A stretch of DNA of 64,000 bases from Pelobates cultripes (taxonomy: Eukaryota; Chordata; Amphibia; Anura; Pelobatidae): the NCBI GenBank assembly GCA_933207985.1, contig OW240914.1:129113047-129177046 (forward strand), read 5' to 3'. This document shows, piece by piece, positions 17,001-28,426 of the stretch (positions are counted from its first letter, which is position 1; every line of letters starts with the position of its first letter). The notes beneath the pieces were generated by a model, which was not told the origin of the DNA, ran no database searches, and worked only from the letters and a program-made list of their open reading frames with translations. A program made the translations under genes and the position numbers.

Positions 17001-17812
17001 GTTATCTCAGTCTGGACAAGCTCTTTTGTACGAGGGTCTCTGAGTAACGCAGAATTCAGTCGCCAGTTCCACGGGGCTAGTGGGCCGGGTAGTTTAAGAG
17101 TAAGTGCTATGTCGGCATGGTCCGACCAAGATATGAGATTAATCTCGGTAGTGCTTACCCACGGCATGGTCCCTGGGCTTACTAGGAACATGTCAATGCG
17201 CGAGTAGGTGGAATGCGCAGCCGAGTAAAATGTGTAGTCTCGCACACTGGGGTGTTGTATCCGCCAAGGGTCCAGTAACCCCGTGCGGGTGAGAAAGGCG
17301 TTCAGGATTCTGTCCTGACTGCCTTTGTTCTGGGATCTGGGGAGACCCATACCCCCACCCCTGTCCACAGCCGGGCACGACACCGCGTTTAGATCTCCCC
17401 CCAGGATAACAACCCCCCGTGGCAGCGTCAGGATCAGCGCCTCCAGTTCCGACCAAAAGTCCCTGTGCGCAGTGTTAGGGGCATATACATTGATCATGTG
17501 ATATGTGTGAGAATGCAGTGTACCCGTCAGGACCACGTACCGGCCCTCCCTATCAACTTGGGTGTGAGTTACAGTAAGTGGGCAATTTTTATGTATCAGT
17601 ATTTCAACACCGTGTCTTTTATTCAGGGCCCGGGATGCGTACGCCCTAGTGTAGACCTGATTGGTAAGCTGTATCCCCGACGTGCGGGGCAAGTGGGTTT
17701 CCTGCACATAAGCTATATCAGCCTTCTGTTACCTAAGTTCATGGAATAGGAGTCTGCGTTTGCTTGGGCTATTAAGCCCGTTCACATTAAGGGAGGTCAG
17801 TTTAAGTGCCAT
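14011..17812 (-). pseudogene. LINE ORF2: endonuclease-reverse transcriptase, interrupted (copy A)
   Basis: The ATG at 17812-17810 opens MALKLTSLNVNGLNSPSK, the usual start of an APE-type endonuclease domain. A TAA at codon 28 (17731-17729) interrupts it. The frame then runs to 15050 with QETH, GGDLNA, YSRID and SDHADI (endonuclease) and GKAPGPDG, RPISL, SLDAEKAFD, NGTRQGCPLSP and YADD (reverse transcriptase). A TGA at 15052-15050, probably a former Trp codon, and a frameshift within about 14950-15000 break it again. The last 307 codons (14934-14011) carry the CCHC-type knuckle CWRGCGEKGTYLHMWWTC. The codon-28 stop is also in copy B. Confidence 0.93.
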
Positions 17813-18312
17813 CTCGTACACTTCAGGTACTCAGTAACGTGTCTAGGCGGCTCCGCAGCCTCAGTCTCCAGCAGTGGGTCCAGGGCCCCTGCAAGGTTAG
17901 GAAGGGGGAGGGGGCCGGTGCTCGCAAGGCAGGGGAAAGGGTGAAAAAAGCTTAACCCGGTTGGGCCGGTGGCTCTGTGTTCAGTTGGGTACACCAGAAC
18001 AGGACAAGCTCTAAGAAGACAGTCAGACAATAATACACAATATATACAAAACGCTGACTAACAATCAGCAATAACACAGTGAAACAAAAATATACTTCTA
18101 GTACTCCGGATCTTAAGTACCGCCAGGAGGCTCTGGGGGTGGGCAACCACCGCGCCGAGGGGATCACCTCAGACGGGGGGGGAGCTCAGCCGAAGAGCAC
18201 CTCGGCAACTCTCAATTAGACCAAGTAATTTTGATAGCCCCAGTCTCTGGGGACCCGCTTCTATGAGGAGGGAGGGGGAGGGAAGGGAGGGGAGGAAGAG
18301 GAGAAGAGCAGG

Positions 18313-18916
18313 TGTTCTATCAGTTTGGTATACCCCGTCAGATTGCTATACCCACGTCACTTCTGGGGAGGGGAATCAGCTGTCTCCTGTGCTGCACATG
18401 CGTGCTAGCACTCCTGCTACTCCTCCACAGCAAGGTCCTGGAAGGTAAGTAAAACTAGTTTTACACTTTCATTATAGTTAGTGCATTCACTAAGCTTAGG
18501 ACATGGGACATTTAGGGTTAATGTTAGGGTTCAAATTAGGGTTAGGATTAGGGACTTGTTCATATTTAGTGATATTTCACATTAGGGGAATATCACTAAA
18601 TAGTGATTTCTCACACTTTATTTTAACCCTTACCCCAAGGGTTAGGGTAAGAATAGAGTGTGAGAGAGGTTAGAAGCACTTACCTAACCCTAATTTGTAC
18701 CCTCACTTAACCCTAAATGTCCCGTGTGCCTAAGCTTAGTGAATGCACTAACTATAATGAAAGTGTAAAACTAGTTTTACTAACCTTCCAGGACCTTGCT
18801 GTGGAGGAGTAGCAGGAGTGCTAGCACGCATGTGCAGCACAGGAGACAGCTGATTCCCCTCCCCGGAAGTGACGTGGGTATAGCAATCTGACGGAGTATA
18901 CCAGACTGATAGAACA
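18313..18916. mobile_element. 604-bp foldback element in the LINE inter-ORF region (copy A)
   Basis: Two arms of about 190 bp face each other: the left begins TGTTCTATCAGTTTGGTATA, the right ends TATACCAGACTGATAGAACA. Only a few arm mismatches are visible. CAGG on both sides (18309-18312, 18917-18920) may be a 4-bp target duplication. The centre holds TTAGGGTTA motifs on one side and CCCTAA motifs on the other around a small TTTAGTGATATT palindrome. Copy B counterpart is 45530-46133. Confidence 0.8.
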
Positions 18917-19629
18917 CAGGCGAGGAAGAAGAGGAGAAGGGCGGGGGGGAGGAGGTGAAGGGGGGAGGGCATGGGAGGCAAGCGCCGCCCGCGACCGCGC
19001 ACATCCCCATGGGGAGCGCCAAACGGTCCCGGTCAGTCCCGCCGGCCCCACCATCCATATTCCGGGCCACTGTCTACCCGCCAGCGGCGGTCCATGCTCA
19101 CCCGCCGCGCACCCAGCCGGGGGGGGGCGCGACCACGCCACAACCCGGGGCACGGAGTTCCCCCGGCCGATACGCGACCAGGGGACGCTTCCCGCCCCCC
19201 AGATTGCCAGCCCAGCCGCCACCCCGCCCCGAAGAGCCCACGGCTTGATACAACATGGCGCCCAATGGCAGCTCCCAACCCAATCCATCCCGGTGCCACC
19301 CACCCCGCCCCCGCCCAGCTGAACAGTGAAACCCAACCCCCACAGTCCCATATCAGGCATGCCCGATAGCTTCCCGCCACATTCCTACGGTCTGTCCAGC
19401 ATGCTGTGAATCCCCCCCCCCGCAAGCCCCACCAACCCGACCCCCACAACCCCCCACCTGCCCCATCAGCGAGGAGAGCCACCCCGTCTCTAAGACGAAG
19501 GCAACTAAAGTGAAAACAATAAAAAATAAAAATAAAGATACTTGTGCATATGAGTTCACTCAGTCCAGTAGCCAGCAAGGACCAGGGTGTTGCGCTAGCC
19601 TGCGCTGCGGACCGTTCGCTAGCTCCGTC

Positions 19630-20557
19630 TCAGTCCCCATGGGGGCCTCCTGGCTCCTCGGGTTCAGTGATTGCGGTGAGGGTCTCTGTTTGCAGAGAAG
19701 GAGGTCGGAAGTCCTCCGGCACATCCAAGCCCAGGTCGTGAAGAAAGGTGATGACATCAGTGGAGGGCAGAAGTACCGACTGCCTCGGCCCCTTAAAGAC
19801 CAGGATCTTAAAGGGGTATCCCCAGGCAAAGCGGATTCCGTGGCCCCTCAGGAGATCTGTGACAGGTTTCCACTCCTTTCTCCGCAGGAGTGTAGCTGGT
19901 GCCACGTCCTGGTAAAGTTGTATGGCAGTCCCCTCATAGTCATATGCCGTCTCTCTGTTGTGGCGCAGGATGGCTTCCTTCGTTTTATAGTAGTGCCATT
20001 TGACAATCACATCTCGCGGAGGGCTGTTCTTCGGCCCTTTAGCCCGCAGGGCTCTATGCACCCTGTCTACCAGCCAGAGGTGGTCGGGGACATCCGGAAG
20101 ATATCGCTTGAATGTTGAGACTAGAGCCTCTTCCAGGGCCGCGTCCCCTACCGTTTCCGGCAGGCCTCGGACGCGAAGGTTGTTCCTCCTCGACCTGTTG
20201 GCAACATCTTCAAGTTCCAGTTCTAGGTCAGTTATTCTGGAGAGTAGCGTGTTCGTGAGGCACACAGCCTTGTTATGAGCCTTGACTACGGTTCCCATGT
20301 GCTGTTCCACCCGCGTGGTACGCGCCCCTATTGCTGCTATCTCCGCCTTAACCTCCGCCGCTGTACGCTTAATTTCGGCGGCCAGATAGCCTTTCACTTC
20401 CGCGAGAGAGTTCAGGATGGCGTTGGAAGGCACCTCATGCGAAGCGGAGTCAGTAGGTTGCGCTGCGCCCGGGCTGGTTGTCGTGGGCCGCCATCATGTC
20501 CACCACTGAGCGTGCTTCTTTAGTACCTTTCTTTCTAGGCGTCTTGCGACCGGACAT
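19630..20557 (-). pseudogene. LINE ORF1: RNA-binding chaperone-like protein, frameshifted (copy A)
   Basis: The likely start is the ATG at 20557-20555 (MSGRKTPRKKGTKEA, basic), whose frame ends after about 35 codons. A frameshift in the stretch 20440-20480 leads into the 267-codon frame ending at 19630. That frame has a heptad-rich segment (about residues 10-75), the L1 signature NRSRRNNLRVRGLPE at the start of an RRM-like domain, and a C-terminal domain with RRKEWKPV and FAWGYPFKI. L1 ORF1p trimerises and binds the element RNA. Copy B has the same lesion. Confidence 0.85.
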
Positions 20558-21101
20558 CCGCGCTTTCGGTCCGGCCTCACTTACGGGACGTGCAGGGCAG
20601 ACTGTGCGGGCCCAGAACCGGGGCTATAGCTGTTGGCAGTGCATTAATGAGCGCCGGGGTGCAGAGCACTCAGATTATGCGGGCATCTTCGCCGACGTCC
20701 AAACCACGCCCCCGATATCTACATTTTATTTTGCACAGTTCCAAAATCCATATTAGTTAAAAATAGGTGAAAAGTAAATACATTACAAATCAGGCAAAGA
20801 TCCAGTTCCACTTTAAAATATGTATATTAAGATGATAGATTGTGGGGTTAGTTCACTAAACTTTTAATTTTAGCAAACCTAAATCCAAACGCAACGCATA
20901 GCTTCAATCTGGAAATAATTTCAATGTATTGAGTAAACTTAGTCGATAACGTAAATAACCACAGAGGTCTTAAAGCAGCAAATGTCAGTTAAATTTATTT
21001 AATATCCCAGGATTAAACATCATGCTACTGGATCTATACACCCTCCTCCGGGTGGATTTTAAGACTAACCATGTTTGCTTTGAGGACCTTGCTCTGCAGA
21101 T

Positions 21102-21234
21102 CATAGACATATATATTGTATATATGTCTATGCTGCTGATCACACTGTGACTGATCCAAGACGGCGGCCCCGCGGCTCATCAGCGCCAATAGGAAATAGC
21201 GGTCAATGCGGCGTCTAGGTATTATATGTCTATG
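21102..21234. repeat. Second palindromic element with ATAGACATAT ends
   Basis: Starts CATAGACATATATATTG and ends GGTATTATATGTCTATG. It shares the right end with 12965-13060. GC-rich centre with GGCGGCCCCGCGGC. Confidence 0.45.
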
Positions 21235-21315
21235 CATATCCCTGCCTCTCTCTACTACTCACTGATCCGTGGGGAGCAGCAACACAGCAAAGAAGGATGG
21301 GGGGAAAAGGCAGCA

Positions 21316-22420
21316 GGGACACATGGGGACACTGAGACACTAGGGGACACTGAGACACTAGGGAACATATGGGGACACAGAGACACTAGGGGACACATGG
21401 GGACACAGACACTAGGGGATACTGAGACACTAGGACACATGGGGACACAGACACTGGGAGACCTGGGAACACTGAGACACATGGGGATGCTGAGACACAT
21501 GGGGACGCTGTTTCTCCCAGTGTCCCCATGTCCCCCATCCAGTGTTGCTAGTGTCTCAGTGTCCCCAAGTCTCCCAGTGTCTGTGTCCCATGGCTCTCAG
21601 TGTGCCTAGTGTCCCCATGTGTCCCAGTGTCCCCATGTGTCCCTATATGTCTCAGTGTCCCCATGTCTCCCAGTGTCCCCAGGTGTCTGTCTCCCAGCCA
21701 GTGTCCCCTAGTCTCCCAGTGTCCCCTAGTCTCCCAGTGTCTGTGTTCCCATGTCTGTGTCCCTAGTCTCCCAGTGTCCCTAGTCTCCCAGTGTCCCCTA
21801 GTCTCCCAGTGTCTGTGTTCCATGTCTCTGTGTCCCTAGTGTCTTAGTGTCCCCAAATGTTTCAGTGTCCCCATGTCTCCCAGTGTCTTTGTCCCTAGTG
21901 TCTCAGTGTGCCTTGTGTCCCCATGTCTCCCAGTGTCCCTATATGTCCCAGTGTCCCCATGTCTATGTCCACAACTGTCCCCATGTCTCCCAGTGTCCCC
22001 AAGTGTCTGTCTCCCAGCCAGTGTCCCCAGTGTCCCCTAGTCTCCCAGTGTCTGTGTTCCCATGTCTCTGTGTCCCTGGTGTCTTAATGTCCCCAAATGT
22101 TTCAATGTCTCCCAGTGTCTGTGTCCCTAGTGTCTGTGTCCCCATTTCTTCCAGTTTCCCTAAATGTCTCAGTGTCCCCATCTCTCCCAGTGTCCCGGGT
22201 CTCTCAGTGTCCCTATGTCTCTGTGTCCCCGAGTCTCAGTGTCCCCATGTCTATCAGTGTCCCCAGTATCCTAGTGACATGGGGACACACTGAGACACTG
22301 GGAGAAATGGGGACACTGAGACAGTGGGAGACTAGGGGACTTGGTGACATGGGGACATTGACACTGTGATACATAGGGACACTGAGACACTGGGTGACTT
22401 GCGAGACTGAGACACTGGGA
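21316..22420. repeat. GTGTCCCCATGTCTCCCA minisatellite with two strand switches (copy A)
   Basis: Units of roughly 15-20 bp. From 21316 to about 21510 the plus strand reads GGGGACACTGAGACACT; from about 21515 to 22270 it reads the complement (TGTCCCCATGTCTCCCAG); from about 22278 it returns to ATGGGGACACTGAGAC. Part of the inner hAT-like element. Open frames on both strands are repeat artefacts. Confidence 0.9.
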
Positions 22421-22577
22421 GCAATCCATCTATACAGCAGAATCAAACTGTGAGTAGTTTGTTGGTGATTTTACAGAATTTTCTCTGATGTAACTCCTTG
22501 TGATTATACAAATAAGTAAGGCTGGTATTTTTTTCCAAGAAAGGTGGCAACCTTAACTACTCTTCACATACTCTTGC

Positions 22578-23127
22578 TTAAAGTAGCACTATAGGGTCAG
22601 GAACACAATCATGTATTTCTGACCCTATTATGTTAAAACCACCACCCTGGCCCCTTCTTGCCTCCCTAAGTATAGTAAAATATAACTTGTATTCAAGTCT
22701 GCAGCTGCTGGCTCTGCCTCTGAACTGACGGTCTGCTGACATCATCAGAAGTGGTGGTCTGAGCAAATTACAATACTTCCCCATAGGATTGGCTGAGACT
22801 GTCAACTAGGCAGATCAGGGGCAGAGTCAGCACAAGTCATAGCCCTGGCCAATCAGCATCTCCTCATAAAGATAAATTGAATCAATGCATCTCTATGAGG
22901 AAAGTTCAGTGTCTGCATGCCGAGGGTGGAGACACTGAATGGCAGTGCTGCACACTAGGCAGTACTGCCCCAGGAAGCACCTCTAGCAGCCATCTAAGGA
23001 GTGGCCAGTAGAGTTATTTTCTCTGAAAAGACAGTGTTTACTGCAAAAGGCCTGAATGGAATGATTCTACTTACCAGAACAAATACAATAAGCTGTAGTT
23101 GTTCTGGTGACTATAGTGTCCCTTTAA
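22578..23127. mobile_element. TTAA-type MITE, 550 bp (copy A)
   Basis: TTAA at 22578-22581 and 23124-23127. Left end AAGTAGCACTATAGGGTCAG, right end GGTGACTATAGTGTCCCTTTAA. Same family as 426-987. It lies in the right arm of the outer hAT-like element. Copy B equivalent: 49802-50351. Confidence 0.85.
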
Positions 23128-24161
23128 GTTTGGAAGCTTAAGAGGGATGTATGGGAACAAAACTTGTGTGGATTGGCTGACAATAAAATTAGTTTAGGTA
23201 ATGCAGACATTGGTCTCTCTAACATTGTGGCATGTTCCCATTCTTCTACACTCACTACATACACCTTTTATCTGTCTCAGACTATATACCAGGAACTTAT
23301 GCCTGCTAGCAAGAAGGTAAGGAGACAAGTGGACAAGCGAGTGATAGGGGACAGTCCTTAGAAAGCATGGAGTGAGCGCATCATTAGACGCATTTATGTC
23401 AAGCTCAGAGTTCTGCCTGCATAGTATGCCCTTAGTTGGACAGCCTGCATGATTGGCGGGCAGCCTGACATGCATTCATGCCAGGCTGTCCTTCAAATTC
23501 TTTGGACAGACATGCCCCCTTTTTGGGCATGTTCTCCCCCTTTGGCAGGTCTGGTCACGTGATTCGCACCAGTGGCCCACCCTTTTACCCCACCCATTGA
23601 CTTCCTGCTTCACTGGACACTGCTGTTAAGGGTTATGGATTTACTTGAAAGATGAAAGCATAAATTAGAGAGAGATTAGCATAGAGTATGTGTTTTCTTA
23701 TAGCTGCATCCTATGAGTTTCCCTCCAACACCATCTCCATCAGATACATGACGCTTGGGAGGTATGACTGTTTTAGTGTTTTTGGTCGAGAAGATTCCGT
23801 AATTAGGCCCATCATAATTGTCAGCACCAGGCCCAGTGTGCTCTTAATCCGGCCCTGTATGTAGCTTTGAGAATATATTTAACTAGATATAGAAAAGCAG
23901 CCTCACTAACTCAGGCCCAGATAGATGCTAATATATGGTACCTTATTAAAATGGAAAAATTGACAGCTCCTATTAATGCAACCACTGAACATATTCTAAA
24001 TATTTGCTTTCCTTTGATGGAGGAATGCTCCCCTCAAGGCACAAACGTTAATCTCCTTTTTATTGTGATTCTATCTGGCTCCTCTCCAGTTGATATGGGT
24101 GTCTCAGTTTTTCTTGTCATTCCTGACATTTATACCTACTTGGTTAAAGGAGCACTATAGG

Positions 24162-26070
24162 CAGGGCTCGAGTCCTGCAGGAACGCATGGGAACGGCGTT
24201 CCTGCACTTTTTCCATAGCAGGAACGCCGTTCCCGTTACCTGTCCTGCAGGACCGGCCCTGGTCCCTGCACTGAGGGGCCGTCACATGCTGTGTTCATTC
24301 TACAGTTATAACTCTCGCGAGACCCGCGGCTGTTACCATGGCAACGCTCCGCACAGGCGAGTTTCGCGAGAGTTAGAGCTGGAGAGGGAACACTGCGTGT
24401 GATGGCCCCTCCAGCATACCACCGGACCACCAGGCGATCTCCCCCCTCCCTGACAAGGTAAGAAGCAGGGAGGGGGGAATAAAATAAAAAAATATATAAA
24501 GTTAAAAAAAATCCTTCCCCCCCCCCCTCCCCACACACATCATCCAGCACTCACACAAACACCCATCATCCAGCACACATACAAACACCCATCATCCAGC
24601 ACTCACACACCCATCATCCAGCACTCACACACCCATCATCCAGCACTCACACACCCATCATCCAGCACCCACACACACACACACATCATCCAGCACCCAC
24701 ACACACACACATCATCCAGCACCCACACACACACATCATCCAGCACCCACACACACACATCATCCAGCACTCACACACACACCCATCATCCAGCACACAC
24801 ACACACATCATCCAGCACTCACACACACATCATCCAGCACACACACACACACACATCATCAACACTCACACACACATCATCAGCACTTTCCACGCATCAT
24901 CAAGCACACACACACAAACACCCATCGTAGCACTCACACACCCATCATCCAGCACTCACACACCCATCATCCAGCACTCACACACACCCATCATCCAGCA
25001 CACACACAAACACCCAATCATCCAGCACACACATCATCCACACACACACACACACATCATCCAGCACTCCACACAAGTACCCATCATCCAGCACACACAC
25101 ACACATCATCCCACACACACACACATCATCCACACACACACCCACATCATCCCACACACACACACACATCATCCACACACACACACGCATCATCCAGCAC
25201 ACACACACCCATCATCCAGCACTCCACACACAAACACCACATCATCCAGCACTCACACACCCATCATCCAGCACTCACACACCCATCATCCAGCACTCCA
25301 CACACACATCATCCAGCACTCACACACCCATCATCCAGCACTCACACACCCATCATCCAGCACTCACACACACCCATTATCCAGCACTCACACAAAAATC
25401 ATCCAGCACTCACACAAACACCCATCATCCAGCACTCACACACCCATCATCCAGCACTCACTCACACATCATCCAGCACTCACACACACATCATCCAGCA
25501 CTCACACACACACCCATCATCCAGCACTCACACAAACACCCATCATCCAGCACTCACACAAACACCCATCATCCAGCACTCACACACACATCATCCAGCA
25601 CTCACACACACATCATCCAGCACTCGCACACACATCATCCAGCACACACACACACGTCATCCAGCACTCACACACACGTCATCCAGCGCGCACACGCACA
25701 CACTGCATTCATTATACACACTCTTCACTCACTACAAACACACTACATTCACTATACACCCTCTGCATTCACTATACACACTCTGCATTTATTATGCACA
25801 TTCTGCACTCACTACACACTACATTCACTATACACACTCTGCATTCACTACAAACACACTGCATTCAGTGTACACACTCTGCACTCACTAAAAACACACT
25901 GCATTCATTATACACACTCTGCATTCACTACAAACACACTACATTCATTATACACACCCTGCACTGCACTATATGCATAGGAGTGTAATTTTTTTTTTTT
26001 TAAAGGGGGGGGGGCGGGGCGGGAATCTTGGGTGAGTTCCCACACTTTTTTCCCCAGGACTTGACCCCTG
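24162..26070. mobile_element. Non-autonomous hAT-like element, only in copy A
   Basis: Ends CAGGGCTCGAGTCCTG and CAGGACTTGACCCCTG are inverted repeats matching at 14 of 16 positions. The 8-bp duplication ACTATAGG flanks it (24154-24161 and 26071-26078), and copy B has the empty site with a single ACTATAGG. Only the ends look transposon-like: the left has GGAACGCCGTTCC palindromes, and the middle is tandem repeats (24531-25978). No transposase frame. Confidence 0.9.
24531..25978. repeat. CATCATCCAGCACTCACACAC minisatellite and ATACACACTCTGCATTC repeat
   Basis: About 1.17 kb of 20-30-bp units (CATCATCCAGCAC plus a CA run of variable length), then from about 25710 a second repeat of TTCACTATACACACTCTGCA units. 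All of it lies inside the copy-A-only hAT-like element. Confidence 0.95.
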
Positions 26071-26601
26071 ACTATAGGGTCAGGAACACAAACATGTATT
26101 CCTGAGTGTTAAAACCACTATCTAGCCCCCTTGGCTTCCCTAAAAATAGTAAAACATTACTTGTATTCAAGTCTGAAGCTGCTGACTCTGCCTGTGAACT
26201 TCCTCTGACATCATCAGAAGTGGTGGCCTGATCCAATTACAATGCTTCCCCAGGCAGATCAGGGGCAGAGCCAGCACAATTCAAACACAGTCCTGGCCAA
26301 TCAGCATCTCCTCATAGAGATAAATTGTATCAATGAATCTCTATGAGGAAAGTTCAGTGTCTGCATGCAGAGGGAGAAGACACTGAATGTTTGAATGCTT
26401 TTTAGGCAGCCATGACACAGGAAGGATCTCTAGCAGCCATCTGAGGAGTGGCCAATGAAGTTATCACTAGGCTGCAATGTAAACACTGCATTTTCTCTGA
26501 AAAGACAGTGTTTACAGAAAAAAGCCTGAAGGTAATGATTCTACTCACCAGAACAAATTCAATAAGCTGTAGTTGTTCTGGTGACTATAGTGTCCCTTTA
26601 A

Positions 26602-27127
26602 GGTATCGTTTCCTTGCTTGCTCATTACTGTTATATTGAATCTTTCACTAAAAGTTTAATTACAAAAAAAAGGACACTTTTTAACTTGGGCTTTGCTGTT
26701 GTTGTTGGTGTCAAGGAGAGTTGCAATGGGCTCATACAAAGTGGATGTACCCAGTTGTCTTTTCTTGCCGTACAATAAAGTAGTCTGTTTAATGCTGATG
26801 TTATTATCTTACACACAGTGGTGGAGCTAAAGCAGAAAGGGCCCTGTTGCAAGGGCAGGGATGGCCACAAGGTAGATCTCAACTGTCATACAATACTGCT
26901 TTGTCAGCTGAAGATCTACCATTTGCCCCCAGGGCATATTTAAAGTCGGTACATTTGGCATTAAATTGCCACTACTATCACAATGAAATCATATTTTTGG
27001 GGGGACTAGTTATTGGAAAGAGTGCACTCGTTCTAAAACGAGGCCTTATGTATTGCCTTATGTCCTTTGAGCATAATCTTCATATGAAAATATTCAGCAG
27101 GGCCGGCAGGTCCATAAAGCAGCACAG
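26602..27127. other. Unassigned stretch with transposon-like ends (copy A)
   Basis: CAGTGGTGGAGCTA at 26816 and CAGGGCCGGCAGG at about 27098 resemble hAT-type left ends, but I found no partner ends or target duplications. No exons seen. Confidence 0.35.
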
Positions 27128-27330
27128 GCGGCGTATGTGTGAGTGTATGTGTTTGTCTGTGAGTGTATGAGTGTGTTTGTCGGTGTATGAGTGTGTTTGG
27201 GAGTGTCTGTCAAATCAGTGAGAGTATGTTTGTCATTGAGTCTGTGTGTCTGTCAATCAGTGTGTGTGTGTGTGTGTGTCTGTCAGTGACATCTGTGTGT
27301 TTGTCATTGAGTGTGTGACTGTTAGTGTGT
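27128..27330. repeat. TG-rich microsatellite (copy A)
   Basis: TGTGAGTGTATGTGTTTGTC-type repeats. The copy B counterpart is longer and is preceded by a block absent here. Confidence 0.9.
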
Positions 27331-27351
27331 ATACACCACTGAGTGTAGTGT

Positions 27352-27493
27352 GGCGGAGCGGAGCACGGTACAGGAGATTCTGTTTTTTTCTGTACCTGGC
27401 CAGACTGACAGGAGGTGCTCACTGAGAGCACTTCCTGTCAGTCCAGCCGGGTACAGAAAACTGAAGCTCCTGTAGAGGATCTGCTCCGCTCGG
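27352..27493. repeat. Inverted repeat around GCACTTCCTGTCAGTC (copy A)
   Basis: Arms 27403-27420 and 27426-27443 (GACTGACAGGAGGTGCTC and its complement) match at 17 of 18 positions around a 5-nt loop. Looser outer pairing (GGCGGAGCGGAGCA with TGCTCCGC; GTACAGGAG with CTCCTGTA) extends it to about 140 bp. Copy B: about 53271-53409. Probably a small foldback element. Confidence 0.55.
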
Positions 27494-28426
27494 CAACGAA
27501 GTGATCACCCCTGAAAGTGCAAGATTACATGCAAGTGAGAAATCATCCTGATTCTTTGCATGATGACCAATGTGTTACATTTGGGTAGCAGTCACTTGGG
27601 TCATTTGTTTCTTGGAGAATGCTGCTGCTATCTAATCCCAGAGGTGCTTGATCAAACAATGACTTGCTTTGCATTTACAAACAACTTGCAGATTTTAGAT
27701 AATAGTGCTGTTTGGAATGTTTTAGATTTTTTACTATTATGGCCAAAATTTCCATTGTCAACAGAATACTTACTATTAAGGAAGTGAAGAATTATAAATA
27801 TATTTTCCAACTTTAAAAACAGCAAATATTGAAATTACATGAAGTGATGTTAGCATATGTATAACAGCTTCTAATGATTATTTTATTTTTGGGTTTTTCA
27901 TTAGAAGTAAACCTTTTTTTCCTCCATATTTTTGGTAGTAAAATTATCATTGCCTTCTTTAAATACGGCACTAGAGGGCAGCAAAAACCTGTGTTATTGG
28001 CGAGACAAAACAGGTCCACAATTTTTTGAAAACAAGATAATTGATAAATTGGTGCCTCTGTTATGCACGCTGACACAATAGTCCCTTTTTTTTATATTTC
28101 TTCTTTATTGTTTTACAAAGTAGGTAAGAGCATAGATTAATTTTTCCATTTTGGCTAATACTTCAAAATTAAAATTCACTTGAATTTCCACTTTAGTGAA
28201 TAACCCTGAATAGATATTTCTCAGATATGACACAGTTACATAATTGCATACATTCACAAAAAGGGCAAAATAATATTACATACACTGATATTATACATTG
28301 TGGAGTGTGGTAATAGCAATTGAACAAGATTACATTTTGCGATTTGGTATGACAATCAATATTCCAAATCAATTTTACAGTTATAAAATCCATCATTTTT
28401 TAAGAATGAAATAGAAAACTAAAACC
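27494..28426. other. Unassigned AT-rich stretch (copy A)
   Basis: No exon, repeat array or transposon end is recognised. Short open frames here lack splice or family support. Confidence 0.35.

Larger units (their letters stand above)
13234..20713 (-). mobile_element. Full-length L1/Tx1-type LINE, dead (copy A)
   Basis: A minus-strand non-LTR retrotransposon flanked by a 15-bp target duplication GATATCTACATTTTA (13219-13233 and 20714-20728). Order in its own direction: 5' UTR starting GGGGGCGTGG, ORF1 (20557-19630), a 1.8-kb inter-ORF stretch, ORF2 (17812-14011), and a 3' UTR of about 780 bp ending in AATAAAGAATTT. ORF1 has the coiled coil and RRM-like region of L1 ORF1p; ORF2 has endonuclease, reverse transcriptase and a C-terminal zinc knuckle. 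Both ORFs are interrupted. Choosing between the L1 and Tx1 clades needs a tree. Confidence 0.92.
12785..22555. mobile_element. Inner hAT-like element split by a LINE (copy A)
   Basis: Left end TAGGTTTGCCACCT, right end AGGTGGCAACCTTA: inverted repeats matching at 12 of 14 positions. The 8-bp duplication ACTACTCT flanks it (12777-12784 and 22556-22563). Its own sequence is 12785-13218 and 20729-22555, including a GTGTCCCC minisatellite and small ATAGACATATAATACC palindromes. No transposase is seen. Confidence 0.8.
12645..23857. mobile_element. Outer hAT-like element with nested insertions (copy A)
   Basis: The left end CAGGGCCGGATTAA and the right end TTAATCCGGCCCTG are perfect 14-bp inverted repeats. 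They are flanked by the exact 8-bp duplication TATGTAGC (12637-12644 and 23858-23865), the hallmark of hAT transposition. Subtracting nested elements leaves only about 0.9 kb, so it is non-autonomous; no transposase is visible. It contains the inner hAT-like element (12785-22555) and a TTAA MITE (22578-23127). Confidence 0.85.
24144..26601. mobile_element. TTAA-type MITE split by a hAT-like insertion (copy A)
   Basis: TTAA at 24144-24147 and 26598-26601 with AAAGGAGCACTATAGG and CTATAGTGTCCCTTTAA ends. A 1.9-kb element sits 18 bp from its left end. The uninterrupted form is in copy B at 51368-51909 (542 bp). Confidence 0.85.

Noticed and set aside
18495..18715. Interstitial telomere repeat
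   Set aside because: TTAGGG occurs irregularly, not as a tandem array, and is mirrored as part of the foldback element.
21226..22446. Frames with repeated GDTETLG or VSQCPHVS motifs
   Set aside because: Direct translation of the GTGTCCCC minisatellite on both strands.
24531..25978. CRISPR-like array
   Set aside because: Units are low-complexity CA repeats without unique spacers, in an animal genome, inside a hAT-like element.
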